Origin: JBBSIN01 sp038232055
GTDB taxonomy: Bacteria; Actinomycetota; Actinomycetes; JADGOV01
Length of the DNA stretch: 25,007 bases
Direction: 5' to 3'
Assembly: GCA_038232055.1 (NCBI GenBank)
Contig: JBBSIN010000035.1
Span: 1-25,007, forward strand
Shown: positions 5,754-13,399 of the stretch, piece by piece
Layout of the letters: each line of letters starts with the position of its first letter
Position numbering within the stretch: the stretch's first letter is position 1
Notes under the pieces: model-generated
The model's input: only the letters and a program-made list of their open reading frames with translations
Told to the model about the DNA's origin: nothing
Database searches by the model: none
Program-made: the position numbers and the translations under genes

Positions 5754-7673
5754 TCAGACCCCCGCGGCCGGCAGTTCCACCGCCACGTCAGCCTTGTCGC
5801 GGTCGACGGCGAGGAAGGGTCCGTTGCCCGACACGTCGATGATGCCGCGTTCGGCGAAGGTGTAGCGGCCGTCCAGCACGCGCATCGCCCCGGCGTAGTT
5901 CGCCTGGTCGTCGTTGAACCAGAGCTCATGGAAGAGCCGGTCGACCCGGCGCCGGGCACCCTTGGCGAAGAGATCCGCCAACTCGATGGCCGCCTGGCCC
6001 TCGGGCGCCCGGTCGTCGAGCAGCATCTGCGCCCGCATCACAGTCGCCGAGATCGCGAACAGCTCGGCGCCGATGTCGACGATGCGTCCCAGGAAGACCT
6101 GCTTCTGCTCGAGCCGGCCCTGCCAGCGCGACATCGCGTAGAACGTCGAGCGGGCAAGCTTGCGGGCGTGCCGCTCGACGTAGCGAAGGTGCGTCGCCAG
6201 CGCGCCGAACTCGGCGTACGACGTCGGCTTTTGGCCGGGACCGACCGCCAGCGGCGGCAGCCAGCGAGAGTAGAACTTCCCGGCCGCGACGGCGGCTTTG
6301 GCCTTGCCGGCAAGCGGGACGTCGGGCTCGATGATGTCGCCGGCGACGGTGAGGTGCTGGTCGACCGCCTCGCGGGCGATGAGCAGACGCATGATCTCGC
6401 TGGAACCCTCGAAGATGCGGTTGATCCGGATGTCGCGGAGCACCTGCTCGGCCGGCACCGGACGTTCGCCGCGGGCGCGCAGTGACGCCGCGGTCTCGTA
6501 GCCACGCCCGCCGCGGATCTGCACGAGGTCGTCGGCAACCCGCCAGGCGTGCTCGGAGCACCACAGTTTTGCCAGCGCCGCCTCGATCCGGATGTCGTTT
6601 CGCTCCTCGTCGGCCATGACCGAGGACATCTCGACGACCGCTTCCAGCGCGAACGCCATGCCGGCGATGTAGGCGATCTTGTCGGCGACCGCCCCGTGCC
6701 TGCCGACCGGCCGGCCCCACTGGATCCGCTCGTTGCCCCACTCGCGGGCGATCTTGAGCGACCACTTGCCGGCGCCGGCGCAGATCGCCGGCAGTGACAG
6801 CCGCCCGACGTTGAGGGTCGTCAGCGCGATCTTGAGACCGAGCCCTTCGCGGCCGATCAGGTTCGCCGCCGGCACCCGGACGTCGGTGAAGCGCGTGACG
6901 CCGTTCTCGATTCCGCGCAGTCCCATGAAGGAGTTACGGTGCAGCACCTCGACGCCGGGGGAGTCGGCCTCGACGACGAATGCGGTGATGCCGCCCCGAT
7001 GCCCCTCCGACTTGGGCACGACCGCCATGACGACGAGCAGCTTCGCCACGACGCCGTTGGTGGTCCAGAGCTTCGTGCCGTTGAGGACGTACGCCGACCC
7101 GTCGTGGGTCGGTACCGCGGTCGAGGAGAGGCGCGCCGGGTCTGAGCCCACATCGGGCTCGGTGAGCAGAAAGGCGCTGACCTCGTCGCGGGCGACTCGG
7201 GGCAGGAACCACCGCTTCTGCTCCTCCGTGCCAAAGGCCTTGAGCGGCTCCGGCACGCCGATGGACTGGTGAGCGGAGAGCAGCGTGCTGACCGAGGAGT
7301 GCACGGACCCGGCGATCGCGAGGGCCCGGTTGTAGTAGACCTGGGACAGGCCCTGGCCGCCGTACTCCTCGGGAATCTTCATGCCGAACGCCCCGACGTC
7401 GGCGAGGCCCTTCATCACCTGGTCGGGGATGCGCGCGTCACGCTCGATCTCCTCGGCGTCGACCTCATCGCGGAGAAAGCGCTCGAACCGCTCGAGGAAG
7501 GCTTCTCCCTTGGCGACCGCGTCGCTGGGCAGCCGAGGGTGCGGGGAGATCAGGTCGAGCCGGAACTTCCCCAGGAACAGCTCCTTGCCGAAGCTCGGCT
7601 TGCGCCACTCGGTCTCCCGGGCGGCCTCGGCGACCTGCCGCGACTCCCGCTCTGTGGGATTCGACGCGCTCAC
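5754..7673 (-). CDS. Acyl-CoA dehydrogenase, VLCAD-like
   Basis: A 639-aa FAD enzyme catalysing the first, alpha-beta dehydrogenation step of fatty acid beta-oxidation. The length and C-terminal extension match very-long-chain (VLCAD/FadE) members rather than the 380-aa short forms. Visible motifs: N-terminal helical domain, 'TEPDVGSDPARLSSTA' (171-186, FAD/substrate loop), 'GGRGYE' (388-393) and 'RIFEGSSEIMRL' (419-430), whose Glu422 aligns with the catalytic base. The C-terminal helical domain (about 450-620) is complete. The start is GTG at 7673 with AGGAGG 6 nt upstream. A perfect 18-bp palindrome sits 27 nt before the start, so transcription is probably controlled by a dimeric regulator, perhaps acyl-CoA-responsive (inference). 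No electron-transfer partner gene is adjacent. Confidence 0.95.
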   Translation of the reverse strand: MSASNPTERESRQVAEAARETEWRKPSFGKELFLGKFRLDLISPHPRLPSDAVAKGEAFLERFERFLRDEVDAEEIERDARIPDQVMKGLADVGAFGMKIPEEYGGQGLSQVYYNRALAIAGSVHSSVSTLLSAHQSIGVPEPLKAFGTEEQKRWFLPRVARDEVSAFLLTEPDVGSDPARLSSTAVPTHDGSAYVLNGTKLWTTNGVVAKLLVVMAVVPKSEGHRGGITAFVVEADSPGVEVLHRNSFMGLRGIENGVTRFTDVRVPAANLIGREGLGLKIALTTLNVGRLSLPAICAGAGKWSLKIAREWGNERIQWGRPVGRHGAVADKIAYIAGMAFALEAVVEMSSVMADEERNDIRIEAALAKLWCSEHAWRVADDLVQIRGGRGYETAASLRARGERPVPAEQVLRDIRINRIFEGSSEIMRLLIAREAVDQHLTVAGDIIEPDVPLAGKAKAAVAAGKFYSRWLPPLAVGPGQKPTSYAEFGALATHLRYVERHARKLARSTFYAMSRWQGRLEQKQVFLGRIVDIGAELFAISATVMRAQMLLDDRAPEGQAAIELADLFAKGARRRVDRLFHELWFNDDQANYAGAMRVLDGRYTFAERGIIDVSGNGPFLAVDRDKADVAVELPAAGV

Positions 7674-7699
7674 CGCGAGCCTCCTGTTCGGTTCTCCAT

Positions 7700-7717
7700 G
7701 GTTACCCTAGGGTAACC
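7700..7717. promoter_or_regulatory. Perfect 18-bp palindrome, candidate operator
   Basis: GGTTACCCTAGGGTAACC is identical to its reverse complement. It lies 27 nt upstream of the acyl-CoA dehydrogenase start and contains TAGGGT/TACCCT hexamers usable as -10 elements on the minus strand, so a bound repressor would block RNA polymerase. It is 137 nt from the divergent ATPase gene. The cognate regulator is not in the window. Confidence 0.75.
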
Positions 7718-7842
7718 CGCGCCACTACCGCCGCCCTGTCGTACCGACGCGGCCGACGCGCGGAAGGGGCGTCCGGCCGCGCTGGCCGCGACGGGTCGGA
7801 AAGCCGACACGTGGCGGGGGCGCGGAAGATCGCGGGTTCGCC

Positions 7843-7848
7843 TATCCT
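7843..7848 (+). promoter_or_regulatory. -10 element for a leaderless ATPase transcript
   Basis: TATCCT ends 6 nt before the ATG at 7855, so transcription should begin at or next to the start codon. No ribosome binding site is present, which fits a leaderless mRNA. Confidence 0.55.
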
Positions 7849-7854
7849 GCCGGC

Positions 7855-8283
7855 ATGCACGCGCGGACCGCGCTACCCTGCGACGCCCAGAGCGTCCGTG
7901 CGGCGCGCCGGTTTCTCTCGGCAGAGCTGGCCGCCTGGGGCATCGCGGCGGACGTCGTCGACACGGCAGAGCTTCTGGTGAGCGAGCTGGTGACCAACGC
8001 CGTGCTCCACGCGCGTTCCGACGTCGACTTGTCCGTTGACGCGGCGGGTGAAGGAATCCGGGTCGGCGTGACCGACGGCAACCCGCGCGGTCTCACCCGC
8101 CGGCGGCACCGGCTCGACGCGGCCACCGGCCGCGGACTGATGCTCGTCGAGCAGCTGGCCGCCTCATGGGGCGTCGAGCCGCGAACGCCCGGCAAGGTCG
8201 TGTGGTTCGAGGTGCACCCCGGCGCCGCGGAGCCGGAACCGGATCTGAGCTTCTTCCTGTCGCTCGAGGACGGTGCCGCCTAG
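7855..8283 (+). CDS. RsbW-type ATP-binding anti-sigma/regulatory kinase
   Basis: A 142-aa HATPase_c_2 (GHKL) protein. The N-box is 'ELLVSELVTNAVLHA' (E44, N48, H52), the G1 box 'DGNPRG' (about 74-79) and the G2 box 'GRGLMLVEQLA' (92-102). Stand-alone domains of this kind in actinobacteria are Ser/Thr kinases of anti-sigma/anti-anti-sigma switches (RsbW, SpoIIAB) or related regulators; the specific partner cannot be told. No partner STAS protein or sigma factor lies beside it, and the GAF sensor genes at the left end are a remote candidate only. The start at ATG 7855 is supported by a -10 element at leaderless spacing. It is divergent from the acyl-CoA dehydrogenase gene. Confidence 0.88.
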   Translation: MHARTALPCDAQSVRAARRFLSAELAAWGIAADVVDTAELLVSELVTNAVLHARSDVDLSVDAAGEGIRVGVTDGNPRGLTRRRHRLDAATGRGLMLVEQLAASWGVEPRTPGKVVWFEVHPGAAEPEPDLSFFLSLEDGAA

Positions 8284-8292
8284 CCGGAAACC

Positions 8293-8320
8293 CGGTTCAG
8301 TCGGCGCGGTTCAGTCGGCG
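8293..8320. repeat. 14-bp tandem duplication at the pncA 3' end
   Basis: CGGTTCAGTCGGCG occurs twice head to tail (8293-8306 and 8307-8320). The second copy carries the pncA stop codon (TGA, minus strand, 8311-8313), so the duplication adds a copy of the final codons downstream of the stop. It lies between convergent genes. Confidence 0.8.
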
Positions 8321-8886
8321 CCGAGGAGGGGTTTGCCGATGAGTTCGACCCCCGCCTCGCGCATCAGGTCGAGCGCCGCGTCGGTGGTCGTCGGTGAGAC
8401 GCCGGCCGTGAGCTCGAGCAGTACCCGCGTCGCGAACCGGTTTCGTGCTGCGTCGAGCGCCGTCGCGCGGACGCAGTGGTCCGTCGCGATCCCGACCACG
8501 TCCACGGCGTCGACCCCAGAGTCTTTGAGCCACGTGGCAAGGTCGGTGCCCGCGGAGTCGATGCCCTCGAACCCGCTGTACGCCGCTGCCGTCTCGCCCT
8601 TGTCGAAGACCGCGTCGACCCGCGCCGTGTCGAGCGCGGGATGGAACTCCGCGCCCGGCGTACCGATGACGCAGTGCGCCGGCCAGGAGTCGACGTAGTC
8701 CGGGTCGCGGGAGAAGTGCGCGCCCGGTGCCCGGTGATAGTCGCGGCTTGCGACGACGACGTCGTACGCCGACTCCTCGATCAGCCGGGTGACGCCGGCG
8801 GCCACCTGCGCACCGCCGGCGACGGCGAGGCTGCCACCCTCGCAGAAGTCGTTCTGCACGTCGACGACGACCAGAGCCCGCGTCAT
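8311..8886 (-). CDS. pncA: Nicotinamidase/pyrazinamidase
   Basis: A 191-aa isochorismatase-fold hydrolase converting nicotinamide to nicotinate in NAD salvage. The catalytic triad is visible: D9 ('VVVDVQNDF'), K96 ('FDKGET') and C138 ('ATDHCVRATA'). The metal ligands D49, H51, H57 and H71 occupy the positions known from the M. tuberculosis enzyme. Its ATG overlaps the pncB stop as ATGA (8883-8886), which indicates translational coupling and sequential action: PncA makes nicotinate and PncB uses it. This family also activates pyrazinamide in mycobacteria. The end of the gene carries a short tandem duplication. It is convergent with the RsbW-type gene. Confidence 0.96.
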   Translation of the reverse strand: MTRALVVVDVQNDFCEGGSLAVAGGAQVAAGVTRLIEESAYDVVVASRDYHRAPGAHFSRDPDYVDSWPAHCVIGTPGAEFHPALDTARVDAVFDKGETAAAYSGFEGIDSAGTDLATWLKDSGVDAVDVVGIATDHCVRATALDAARNRFATRVLLELTAGVSPTTTDAALDLMREAGVELIGKPLLGAD

Positions 8887-10202
8887 GACCCCTCACCATG
8901 GACCTGGATCGTGGGCAGCGCCGCCTCGCCGTCCGAGAGCTGCATCGCGGTCGGCGGCAGCTCCGCGCGGCTGGCCCGCCAGCGCTGCCGTGCCTCGGCG
9001 ACGCCGTCGGCGCTGACGACTTCACCGCCGCGCAGGAGCGGCACGAGCAGCCGCCGCTCGTCGCCACGCGGCGGCGGCGGCGATCCGACGTAGATGACCT
9101 CGGCGGTGGCGGTGCCGGTCGCGTCCCATCGGCGGGCCGGCCACTTGCGTCCACCGACCGACGCCTTGCCAGGGGACCTCTTCTGCACCGGCTCCAGCCG
9201 ACCGTCGACCTCGCGGGCGACCAGCTTGTAGACGAAGCCCGCCGTGGGCGCGCCACTGCCCGTCACGACGGAGGTGCCGACGCCGTACGCGTCGACCGGT
9301 TCCGCGGCGAGCATGGCGATCGTGCGCTCGTCGAGGTCGCTGGTGACCACGATGCGGGTGCGGTTGGCGCCGAGCTCGTCGAGCAGCCGCCGGGTGGAGC
9401 GCACCTGCTCGCGCAGGTCTCCCGAGTCGAGCCGGATCGCGCCGAGGTCCGGCCCGGCGACCTCGACGGCGGTGCGGATGCCCTGCTCGACGTCGTAGGT
9501 GTCGACCAGCAGCGTCGTGTCCTTGCCCAGCGTCGCGACCTGCGCCTCGAACGCCGCGCGCTCGCTGCCGTGGGCGAGCACGAACGCGTGCGCGCTGGTG
9601 CCCGTCGTCGGGATGCCGTAGCGCAGGCCGGCGGCGAGGTTGGATGTCGAGGTGAAGCCGGCGATGTACGCCGCCCGCGCGGCGGCCACCGCCGCGAGCT
9701 CGTGCGTACGCCGCGACCCCATCTCTATGCATGGCCGCTCGCCTGCGGCGCACACCATCCGCGCCGCGGCCGAGGCCACCGCCGAGTCGGAGTTCAGGAT
9801 CGACAGCGTGAGCGTCTCGAGCAGCACGGACTCACCGAAGGACCCCTCCACGACGAGGACCGGCGAGCCCTCGAAGTAGGCCTCGCCCTCCGGATAGCCG
9901 GCGATGTCGCCGGAGAAGCGGTACGCCGCGAGGTAGTCGTGCGTCGCGTCGTCCACGATGCCGGCGGTCGCCAGGTAGGTGAGCTCCTCGTCGTCGAAGC
10001 GGAAGCGCTCGACCGCCTGCACCAGCCGCTCCACCCCGGCGAGCACGCCGTAGCGTCGACCCCGCGGCAGCCGGCGGGCGAACACCTCGAACACGACCCG
10101 GCGCTCCGCCGTGCCGCTGGCCAGCGCGGCGCGCAGCATCGTCAGCTCGTAGTGGTCGGTGAAGAGCGCGGTGCTCGGCATCGAGTGCGGCAACGGGCTC
10201 AT
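8883..10202 (-). CDS. pncB: Nicotinate phosphoribosyltransferase
   Basis: A 439-aa enzyme joining nicotinate and PRPP to give nicotinate mononucleotide, the committed step of the Preiss-Handler route to NAD. Family landmarks: N-terminal 'ALFTDHYELTMLRAAL', 'FEVFARRLPRGRRYGVLAG', 'EMGSRRTHE', 'TSTSNLAAGLRYGIPTTGTSAHAF', 'LVDTYDVEQGIRTA', 'IRLDSGDL' and 'YGVGTSVVTG'. The length agrees with the actinobacterial family. The ATG at 10202 is chosen because TACCCT lies 7 nt upstream (leaderless architecture) and the open frame farther upstream (to 10562) is antisense to clpS. It is first in a two-gene operon with pncA and divergent from clpS, the same arrangement as M. tuberculosis pncB1/clpS. Confidence 0.96.
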   Translation of the reverse strand: MSPLPHSMPSTALFTDHYELTMLRAALASGTAERRVVFEVFARRLPRGRRYGVLAGVERLVQAVERFRFDDEELTYLATAGIVDDATHDYLAAYRFSGDIAGYPEGEAYFEGSPVLVVEGSFGESVLLETLTLSILNSDSAVASAAARMVCAAGERPCIEMGSRRTHELAAVAAARAAYIAGFTSTSNLAAGLRYGIPTTGTSAHAFVLAHGSERAAFEAQVATLGKDTTLLVDTYDVEQGIRTAVEVAGPDLGAIRLDSGDLREQVRSTRRLLDELGANRTRIVVTSDLDERTIAMLAAEPVDAYGVGTSVVTGSGAPTAGFVYKLVAREVDGRLEPVQKRSPGKASVGGRKWPARRWDATGTATAEVIYVGSPPPPRGDERRLLVPLLRGGEVVSADGVAEARQRWRASRAELPPTAMQLSDGEAALPTIQVHGEGS

Positions 10203-10209
10203 GACCGGA

Positions 10210-10215
10210 AGGGTA
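10210..10215 (-). promoter_or_regulatory. -10 element of pncB-pncA
   Basis: Reads TACCCT on the minus strand and ends 7 nt before the pncB ATG, so the transcript would start at or next to the start codon. No ribosome binding site is visible. Confidence 0.5.
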
Positions 10216-10268
10216 GATGCCCCGATCGGGTGCTTACATCGGCGCCGCGTTCTGTCAACATTGTTGGC

Positions 10269-10592
10269 ATGACGACGGGTTTCCCGGCGCAACGGGTCCC
10301 GGCGGCGACCGTCGCGCCGCAGCAGGTCGAGCGGCCGGAAACCCTGGACGAGACGCACGTCGAGAAGCCCTGGATCACGATTGTCTGGAACGACCCCATC
10401 AACCTGATGTCCTACGTAGCCTTCGTGTTCCAGAAGCTGTTCGGCTACAGCAAGGAGAAGGCGACCAAGCTCATGCTCGATGTCCACCACAAGGGCCGCG
10501 CCGTCGTATCGTCGGGCAGCCGCGAGCAGATGGAGCACGACGTCGCTCGGCTGCACGCGCACGGCCTATGGGCCACCCTGCAGCAGGACTGA
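10269..10592 (+). CDS. clpS: ClpS, N-end rule adaptor for Clp protease
   Basis: A 107-aa adaptor that delivers proteins with destabilising N-terminal residues to ClpAP/ClpCP. The ClpS core is clear: 'PWITIVWNDPINLMSYV' (34-50, with the Asn-Asp-Pro binding loop), 'LFGYSKEKATKLMLDVHHKGRAVV' (57-80) and 'AHGLWATLQ' at the C-terminus. The first 30 residues form the usual flexible tail. The ATG at 10269 has no obvious ribosome binding site; a palindrome-like CAACATTGTTG (10256-10266) lies directly upstream and TTACAT at 10235-10240 could be a -10. It heads the conserved block and overlaps the DUF2017 gene start (TGATG). Confidence 0.95.
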   Translation: MTTGFPAQRVPAATVAPQQVERPETLDETHVEKPWITIVWNDPINLMSYVAFVFQKLFGYSKEKATKLMLDVHHKGRAVVSSGSREQMEHDVARLHAHGLWATLQQD

Positions 10593-11140
10593 TGGCACAC
10601 GGCTTCCGGCGTACGCGCCATGGTCTCGAGGCCCGCTTCTCGCGCGCCGAAGCGAGCGTGCTCCGTCAGCTGGCCACCGAGCTGGTCGCCCTGCTCGAGA
10701 CGGACGCCCCGCCCGTTCCGACCGACCCGCTGGAGGCGCTGGTCGGCATCGCCGTGGGACAGACCCAGCGACCGGCCGACCCGGTGCTCGCGCGGCTGCT
10801 GCCCGACGCCTACGCCGACGACGACCAGGCCGCCACGGATTTCCGTCGCTACACCGAGCCCGAGCTGCGGGCGGCCAAGCGGTCTGCGCTGCGGACCGTG
10901 GCGACGGCCCTGGGTACGGACGCCGCCAAGGTCGTGCTCGACCCGACCACAGCGCAATCGTGGCTGTCTGCCCTCAACGACCTCCGGCTGGCGCTCGGCA
11001 CCAGGCTGGACGTGACCGAGGACATCTACGACGAGATGGAGTCGCTCGCGGCCGACGACCCGCGACTGCCGCAACTCGCCGTCTACGAGTGGCTGGGCGG
11101 CCTCGAGGACTCGCTGGTACGGGCGCTCGCCGGCTGGTGA
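10592..11140 (+). CDS. DUF2017 protein
   Basis: A 182-aa, mainly helical cytoplasmic protein. It matches the DUF2017 family, found almost only in actinobacteria directly after clpS (Rv1332 in M. tuberculosis). Segments typical of the family: 'SVLRQLATELVALLE', 'DPVLARLLPDAY', 'FRRYTEPELRAAKRSALRTV' and 'LRLALGTRLDVTED', ending 'YEWLGGLEDSLVRAL'. Function is unknown; the constant link to clpS suggests a role near Clp proteolysis (inference). The start ATG overlaps the clpS stop (10590-10594, TGATG), so the genes are translationally coupled. Confidence 0.88.
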   Translation: MAHGFRRTRHGLEARFSRAEASVLRQLATELVALLETDAPPVPTDPLEALVGIAVGQTQRPADPVLARLLPDAYADDDQAATDFRRYTEPELRAAKRSALRTVATALGTDAAKVVLDPTTAQSWLSALNDLRLALGTRLDVTEDIYDEMESLAADDPRLPQLAVYEWLGGLEDSLVRALAGW

Positions 11141-11152
11141 GCGGCGGGTCGT

Positions 11153-11158
11153 TACCGT
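11153..11158 (+). promoter_or_regulatory. Internal -10 element before mec
   Basis: TACCGT ends 7 nt before the GTG at 11166, within the 25-nt gap after the DUF2017 stop. It could launch a leaderless mec-cysO-cysM transcript independent of clpS. Confidence 0.45.
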
Positions 11159-11165
11159 GGCCGGC

Positions 11166-11597
11166 GTGCCGAGGACGCTGACCATCGAGCGAGCGACGTA
11201 CGACGCGATCGTCGGGCACGCCCGCCGCGACCATCCCGACGAGGCTTGCGGCATCGTCGCCGGCCCGGCCGGCTCGGACCGGCCGACTCGCTTCGTCCCC
11301 ATGGCAAACGCCGAGCGCTCGCCCACGTTCTACCGCTTCGACCCGCAGGAGCAGCTCGTGCTGTGGCGCGAGATGGACGACCGCGACGAGGAGCCGGTCG
11401 TCATCTATCACTCGCACACGGCAACCGAGGCGTACCCGTCCCGTACCGACATCTCCTATGCCGGCGAGCCGACAGCCCACTACGTCCTCGTCTCCACCCG
11501 GGACGCCGACTCCGTCGAGTTCCGGTCTTTCCGGATCGTGGACGGTGTGGTGACGGAGGAAGAGGTGCGGGTCGTCTCGACGTTGCAGGTGTCATGA
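11166..11597 (+). CDS. mec: JAMM metalloprotease Mec, CysO-cysteine peptidase
   Basis: A 143-aa zinc peptidase of the Mov34/MPN/JAMM fold. Catalytic Glu26 lies in 'HPDEACGI', and the metal motif 'YHSHTATEAYPSRTD' gives H82, H84, S92 and D95 (HxH-X7-S-X2-D). The M. tuberculosis homologue Rv1334 releases cysteine from the CysO C-terminus after CysM has built it there. Strong family matches include 'ARRDHPDEACG', 'NAERSPTFYRFD' and 'HYVLVSTRD'. The stop overlaps the cysO start (ATGA). Two GTG starts compete, at 11157 and 11166; the second is preferred for its spacing to the -10 element. Confidence 0.93.
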   Translation: MPRTLTIERATYDAIVGHARRDHPDEACGIVAGPAGSDRPTRFVPMANAERSPTFYRFDPQEQLVLWREMDDRDEEPVVIYHSHTATEAYPSRTDISYAGEPTAHYVLVSTRDADSVEFRSFRIVDGVVTEEEVRVVSTLQVS

Positions 11598-11881
11598 GCA
11601 TCGAAGTGCGTATCCCGACGATCTTGCGCACCCACACCGACGGGCAAAAGGCCGTCGATGGCAAGGGGGAGACGCTCGACGACCTGTTCGCCGATCTCGA
11701 CGTACGCCATGCGGGCCTGCGCGACCGGGTGGTCGACGAGAACGGGCTCCGGCGTTTCATCAACGTCTACCTCAACGACGAGGACGTTCGTTTCCTCGGG
11801 GGCCTGGCCACGCCGGTCGAGGACGGTGACGTCGTGACGATCCTGCCCGCGGTGGCCGGCGGTGCAGTGACCGGCGGATGA
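11594..11881 (+). CDS. cysO: CysO sulfur-carrier protein with extended tail
   Basis: A 95-aa ubiquitin-fold protein of the MoaD/ThiS type. In mycobacteria the C-terminal Gly-Gly is converted to a thiocarboxylate, which CysM uses as sulfur donor. Family signatures: 'VRIPTILRTHTDGQK', 'RRFINVYLNDEDVRFLGGLATPV' and 'GDVVTILPAVAGG'. The canonical protein ends at that Gly-Gly (here residues 89-90); this one continues with AVTGG and ends in a second Gly-Gly (94-95). The tail either must be trimmed, for which the neighbouring JAMM protease Mec is the obvious candidate, or the end itself is functional. It overlaps both neighbours by 4 nt (ATGA), a tightly coupled trio. Confidence 0.93.
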   Translation: MSIEVRIPTILRTHTDGQKAVDGKGETLDDLFADLDVRHAGLRDRVVDENGLRRFINVYLNDEDVRFLGGLATPVEDGDVVTILPAVAGGAVTGG

Positions 11882-12828
11882 CCCGCTACGACTCGCTGCT
11901 GGAGTCCCTCGGGCGCACGCCGCTCGTAGGTCTGCCGGCGCTGTCGCCGTCGCCCGACGTACGGCTATGGGCCAAGCTCGAGGACCGCAACCCGACGGGC
12001 TCGATCAAGGACCGCGCGGCCCTCTACATGGTCGAGACCGCGGAGAAGGAGGGCCGGCTGCAGCCCGGGTCGACGATCCTCGAGCCGACGTCCGGCAACA
12101 CCGGCATCTCGCTGGCCATGGTGGCGAGGCTGCGGGGCTACCGGCTGGTCTGCGTCATGCCGGAGAACACCTCGATCGAGCGCCGCCAGCTGCTCGAGAT
12201 GTACGGCGCCGAGATCGTCTCTTCGCCCGCCGCCGGCGGCTCGAACGAAGCCGTCCGGGTCGCGAAGCAGATGGCCCACGAGCATCCCGACTACGTTTTC
12301 CTCTACCAGTACGGCAACCCGGCGAATGCCCTCGCGCACTACGAGACGACAGGCCCGGAGATCCTCGCCGACCTCCCGTCGATCACCCACTTTGTCGCCG
12401 GCCTCGGCACCACCGGGACGCTCATGGGCGTCGGCAGGTTCCTACGCGAGCACGTCCCCGGCGTACGCATCGTCGCTGCCGAGCCCCGCTACGGCGAGCT
12501 GGTCTACGGTCTGCGCAACATCGACGAGGGCTTCGTGCCGGAGCTGTACGACGCGTCCGTGCTCGACGCCCGCTTCTCCGTCGGCCCGCGCGAGGCGGTG
12601 CGGCGTACCCGCGAGCTTCTCGACGCCGAGGGCATCTTCGCCGGCATCTCGACCGGGGCGATCCTGCATGCGGCGCTGGCGCAGGCCCGAAAAGCGGTCG
12701 ACGCGGGGGAGTGCGCCGACATCGCGTTCGTGGTCTGCGACGGCGGCTGGAAGTACCTTTCCACCGGCGCGTACGCAGGCACCCTCGAGGAGGCGGAGGC
12801 CCGTCTCGAAGGCCAGCTCTGGGCCTGA
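11878..12828 (+). CDS. cysM: Cysteine synthase CysM, O-phosphoserine/CysO-dependent
   Basis: A 316-aa PLP enzyme of fold type II. Lys44 in 'NPTGSIKDR' forms the Schiff base, 'PTSGNTG' (70-76) binds substrate, and 'GLGTTGT' binds the cofactor phosphate. Arg213 in 'YGLRNIDEGFVPELYD' corresponds to M. tuberculosis Arg220, which recognises O-phosphoserine. With CysO next door, this supports the CysO-thiocarboxylate route rather than O-acetylserine plus sulfide. The C-terminus 'LEGQLWA' matches the mycobacterial enzyme. The ATG overlaps the cysO stop (ATGA). The rhomboid gene that follows in M. tuberculosis is missing here. Confidence 0.96.
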   Translation: MTRYDSLLESLGRTPLVGLPALSPSPDVRLWAKLEDRNPTGSIKDRAALYMVETAEKEGRLQPGSTILEPTSGNTGISLAMVARLRGYRLVCVMPENTSIERRQLLEMYGAEIVSSPAAGGSNEAVRVAKQMAHEHPDYVFLYQYGNPANALAHYETTGPEILADLPSITHFVAGLGTTGTLMGVGRFLREHVPGVRIVAAEPRYGELVYGLRNIDEGFVPELYDASVLDARFSVGPREAVRRTRELLDAEGIFAGISTGAILHAALAQARKAVDAGECADIAFVVCDGGWKYLSTGAYAGTLEEAEARLEGQLWA

Positions 12829-12865
12829 CCTGCTCCCGCCGGACCGCATCGCCGATTTGTCGGGA

Positions 12866-12909
12866 CTGTGGAGCCGCGTCAGTGCTGGAGCACGCACAGG
12901 GCTCCACAG
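12866..12909 (-). repeat. 44-nt hairpin repeat, copy A
   Basis: Perfect 10-bp arms CTGTGGAGCC / GGCTCCACAG enclose 24 nt that contain an inner GTGCT-GG-AGCAC stem. It is about 84% identical (37 of 44 positions) to copy B at 13400-13443. On the minus strand it spans the last codons and stop of the DUF559 remnant (C-G-A-L-C-V-L-Q-H-stop). It may serve as that gene's terminator. Confidence 0.8.
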
Positions 12910-13380
12910 CGACGGGGTACGCCGCTCCATCCGGCCGCCAGCAGGACCGCGGCGACCTGACCGGCCGCCTGGCAACCCCGAGCCGTCACGTCGGCCCTCC
13001 GTAGCGCAGCGGCAGCCGCCCGCTGACGACCGCCGCGTTGTCACGCGCCATGTCACGCCAGCGCTCCAGCACCCGGTCGTGGCCCAGCCGCCCGTCGAGC
13101 TCGACGCGCACCGGAACCGGCTCGTAGTCACAGTCGACGTAGCGGTTGCCGCCGGCACGGGCCGCCACGAACTGTCGATGGCCAACCGGCAGCCCGTGCA
13201 CGCGCTCGATGTGCAGCCATCGCCGTTCGAGCTGGGTGTGCACGCCCAGCGTGATGTCCTGGAGCGCCGGCCGGACCGCCGATCGCCACCGCAGGTTGCG
13301 GCGGGCCGTGACAGCGGTGCTGAGCCGGACGACCGTCGTACGGCCACGAGGTTGTGGACCAGTTCCACTGGACTGGGTTC
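12879..13380 (-). pseudogene. Decayed DUF559-type (AbiEi-family-like) gene
   Basis: The 654-nt cysM-murI gap carries a broken minus-strand gene. In one frame (13350 to 12986) it reads 'TARRNLRWRSAVRPALQDI', 'GVHTQLERRWLHIERVHGLP' and 'PVPVRVELDGRLGHDRVLERWRDMARDNAA'. This is the pattern of the Vsr/DUF559 nuclease-like domain at the C-terminus of many actinobacterial proteins annotated as type IV toxin-antitoxin AbiEi-like. A one-base loss near 12995 shifts the frame; the true tail then reads 'ADVTARGCQAAGQVAAVLLAAGW' and ends at a TGA (12879-12881). A second shift near 13340 separates an N-terminal fragment ('PVELVHNLVAV'), and the N-terminal winged-helix part is missing. A single intact ORF of 85 aa (12986-13243) exists but is only a piece. 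Family assignment is from pattern memory. Confidence 0.6.
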
Positions 13381-13399
13381 AAGAGGCTGGTTCACGAGG

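Noticed and set aside
5736..5757. CTGAGC/GCTCAG hairpin between the membrane protein and the acyl-CoA dehydrogenase as a terminator
   Set aside because: Only about six base pairs with no T-tract, and it overlaps the stop codon; too weak to call.
8898..10268. Long plus-strand extension upstream of clpS, antisense to pncB
   Set aside because: ClpS homology begins near 10269, and the upstream part is the complement of pncB.
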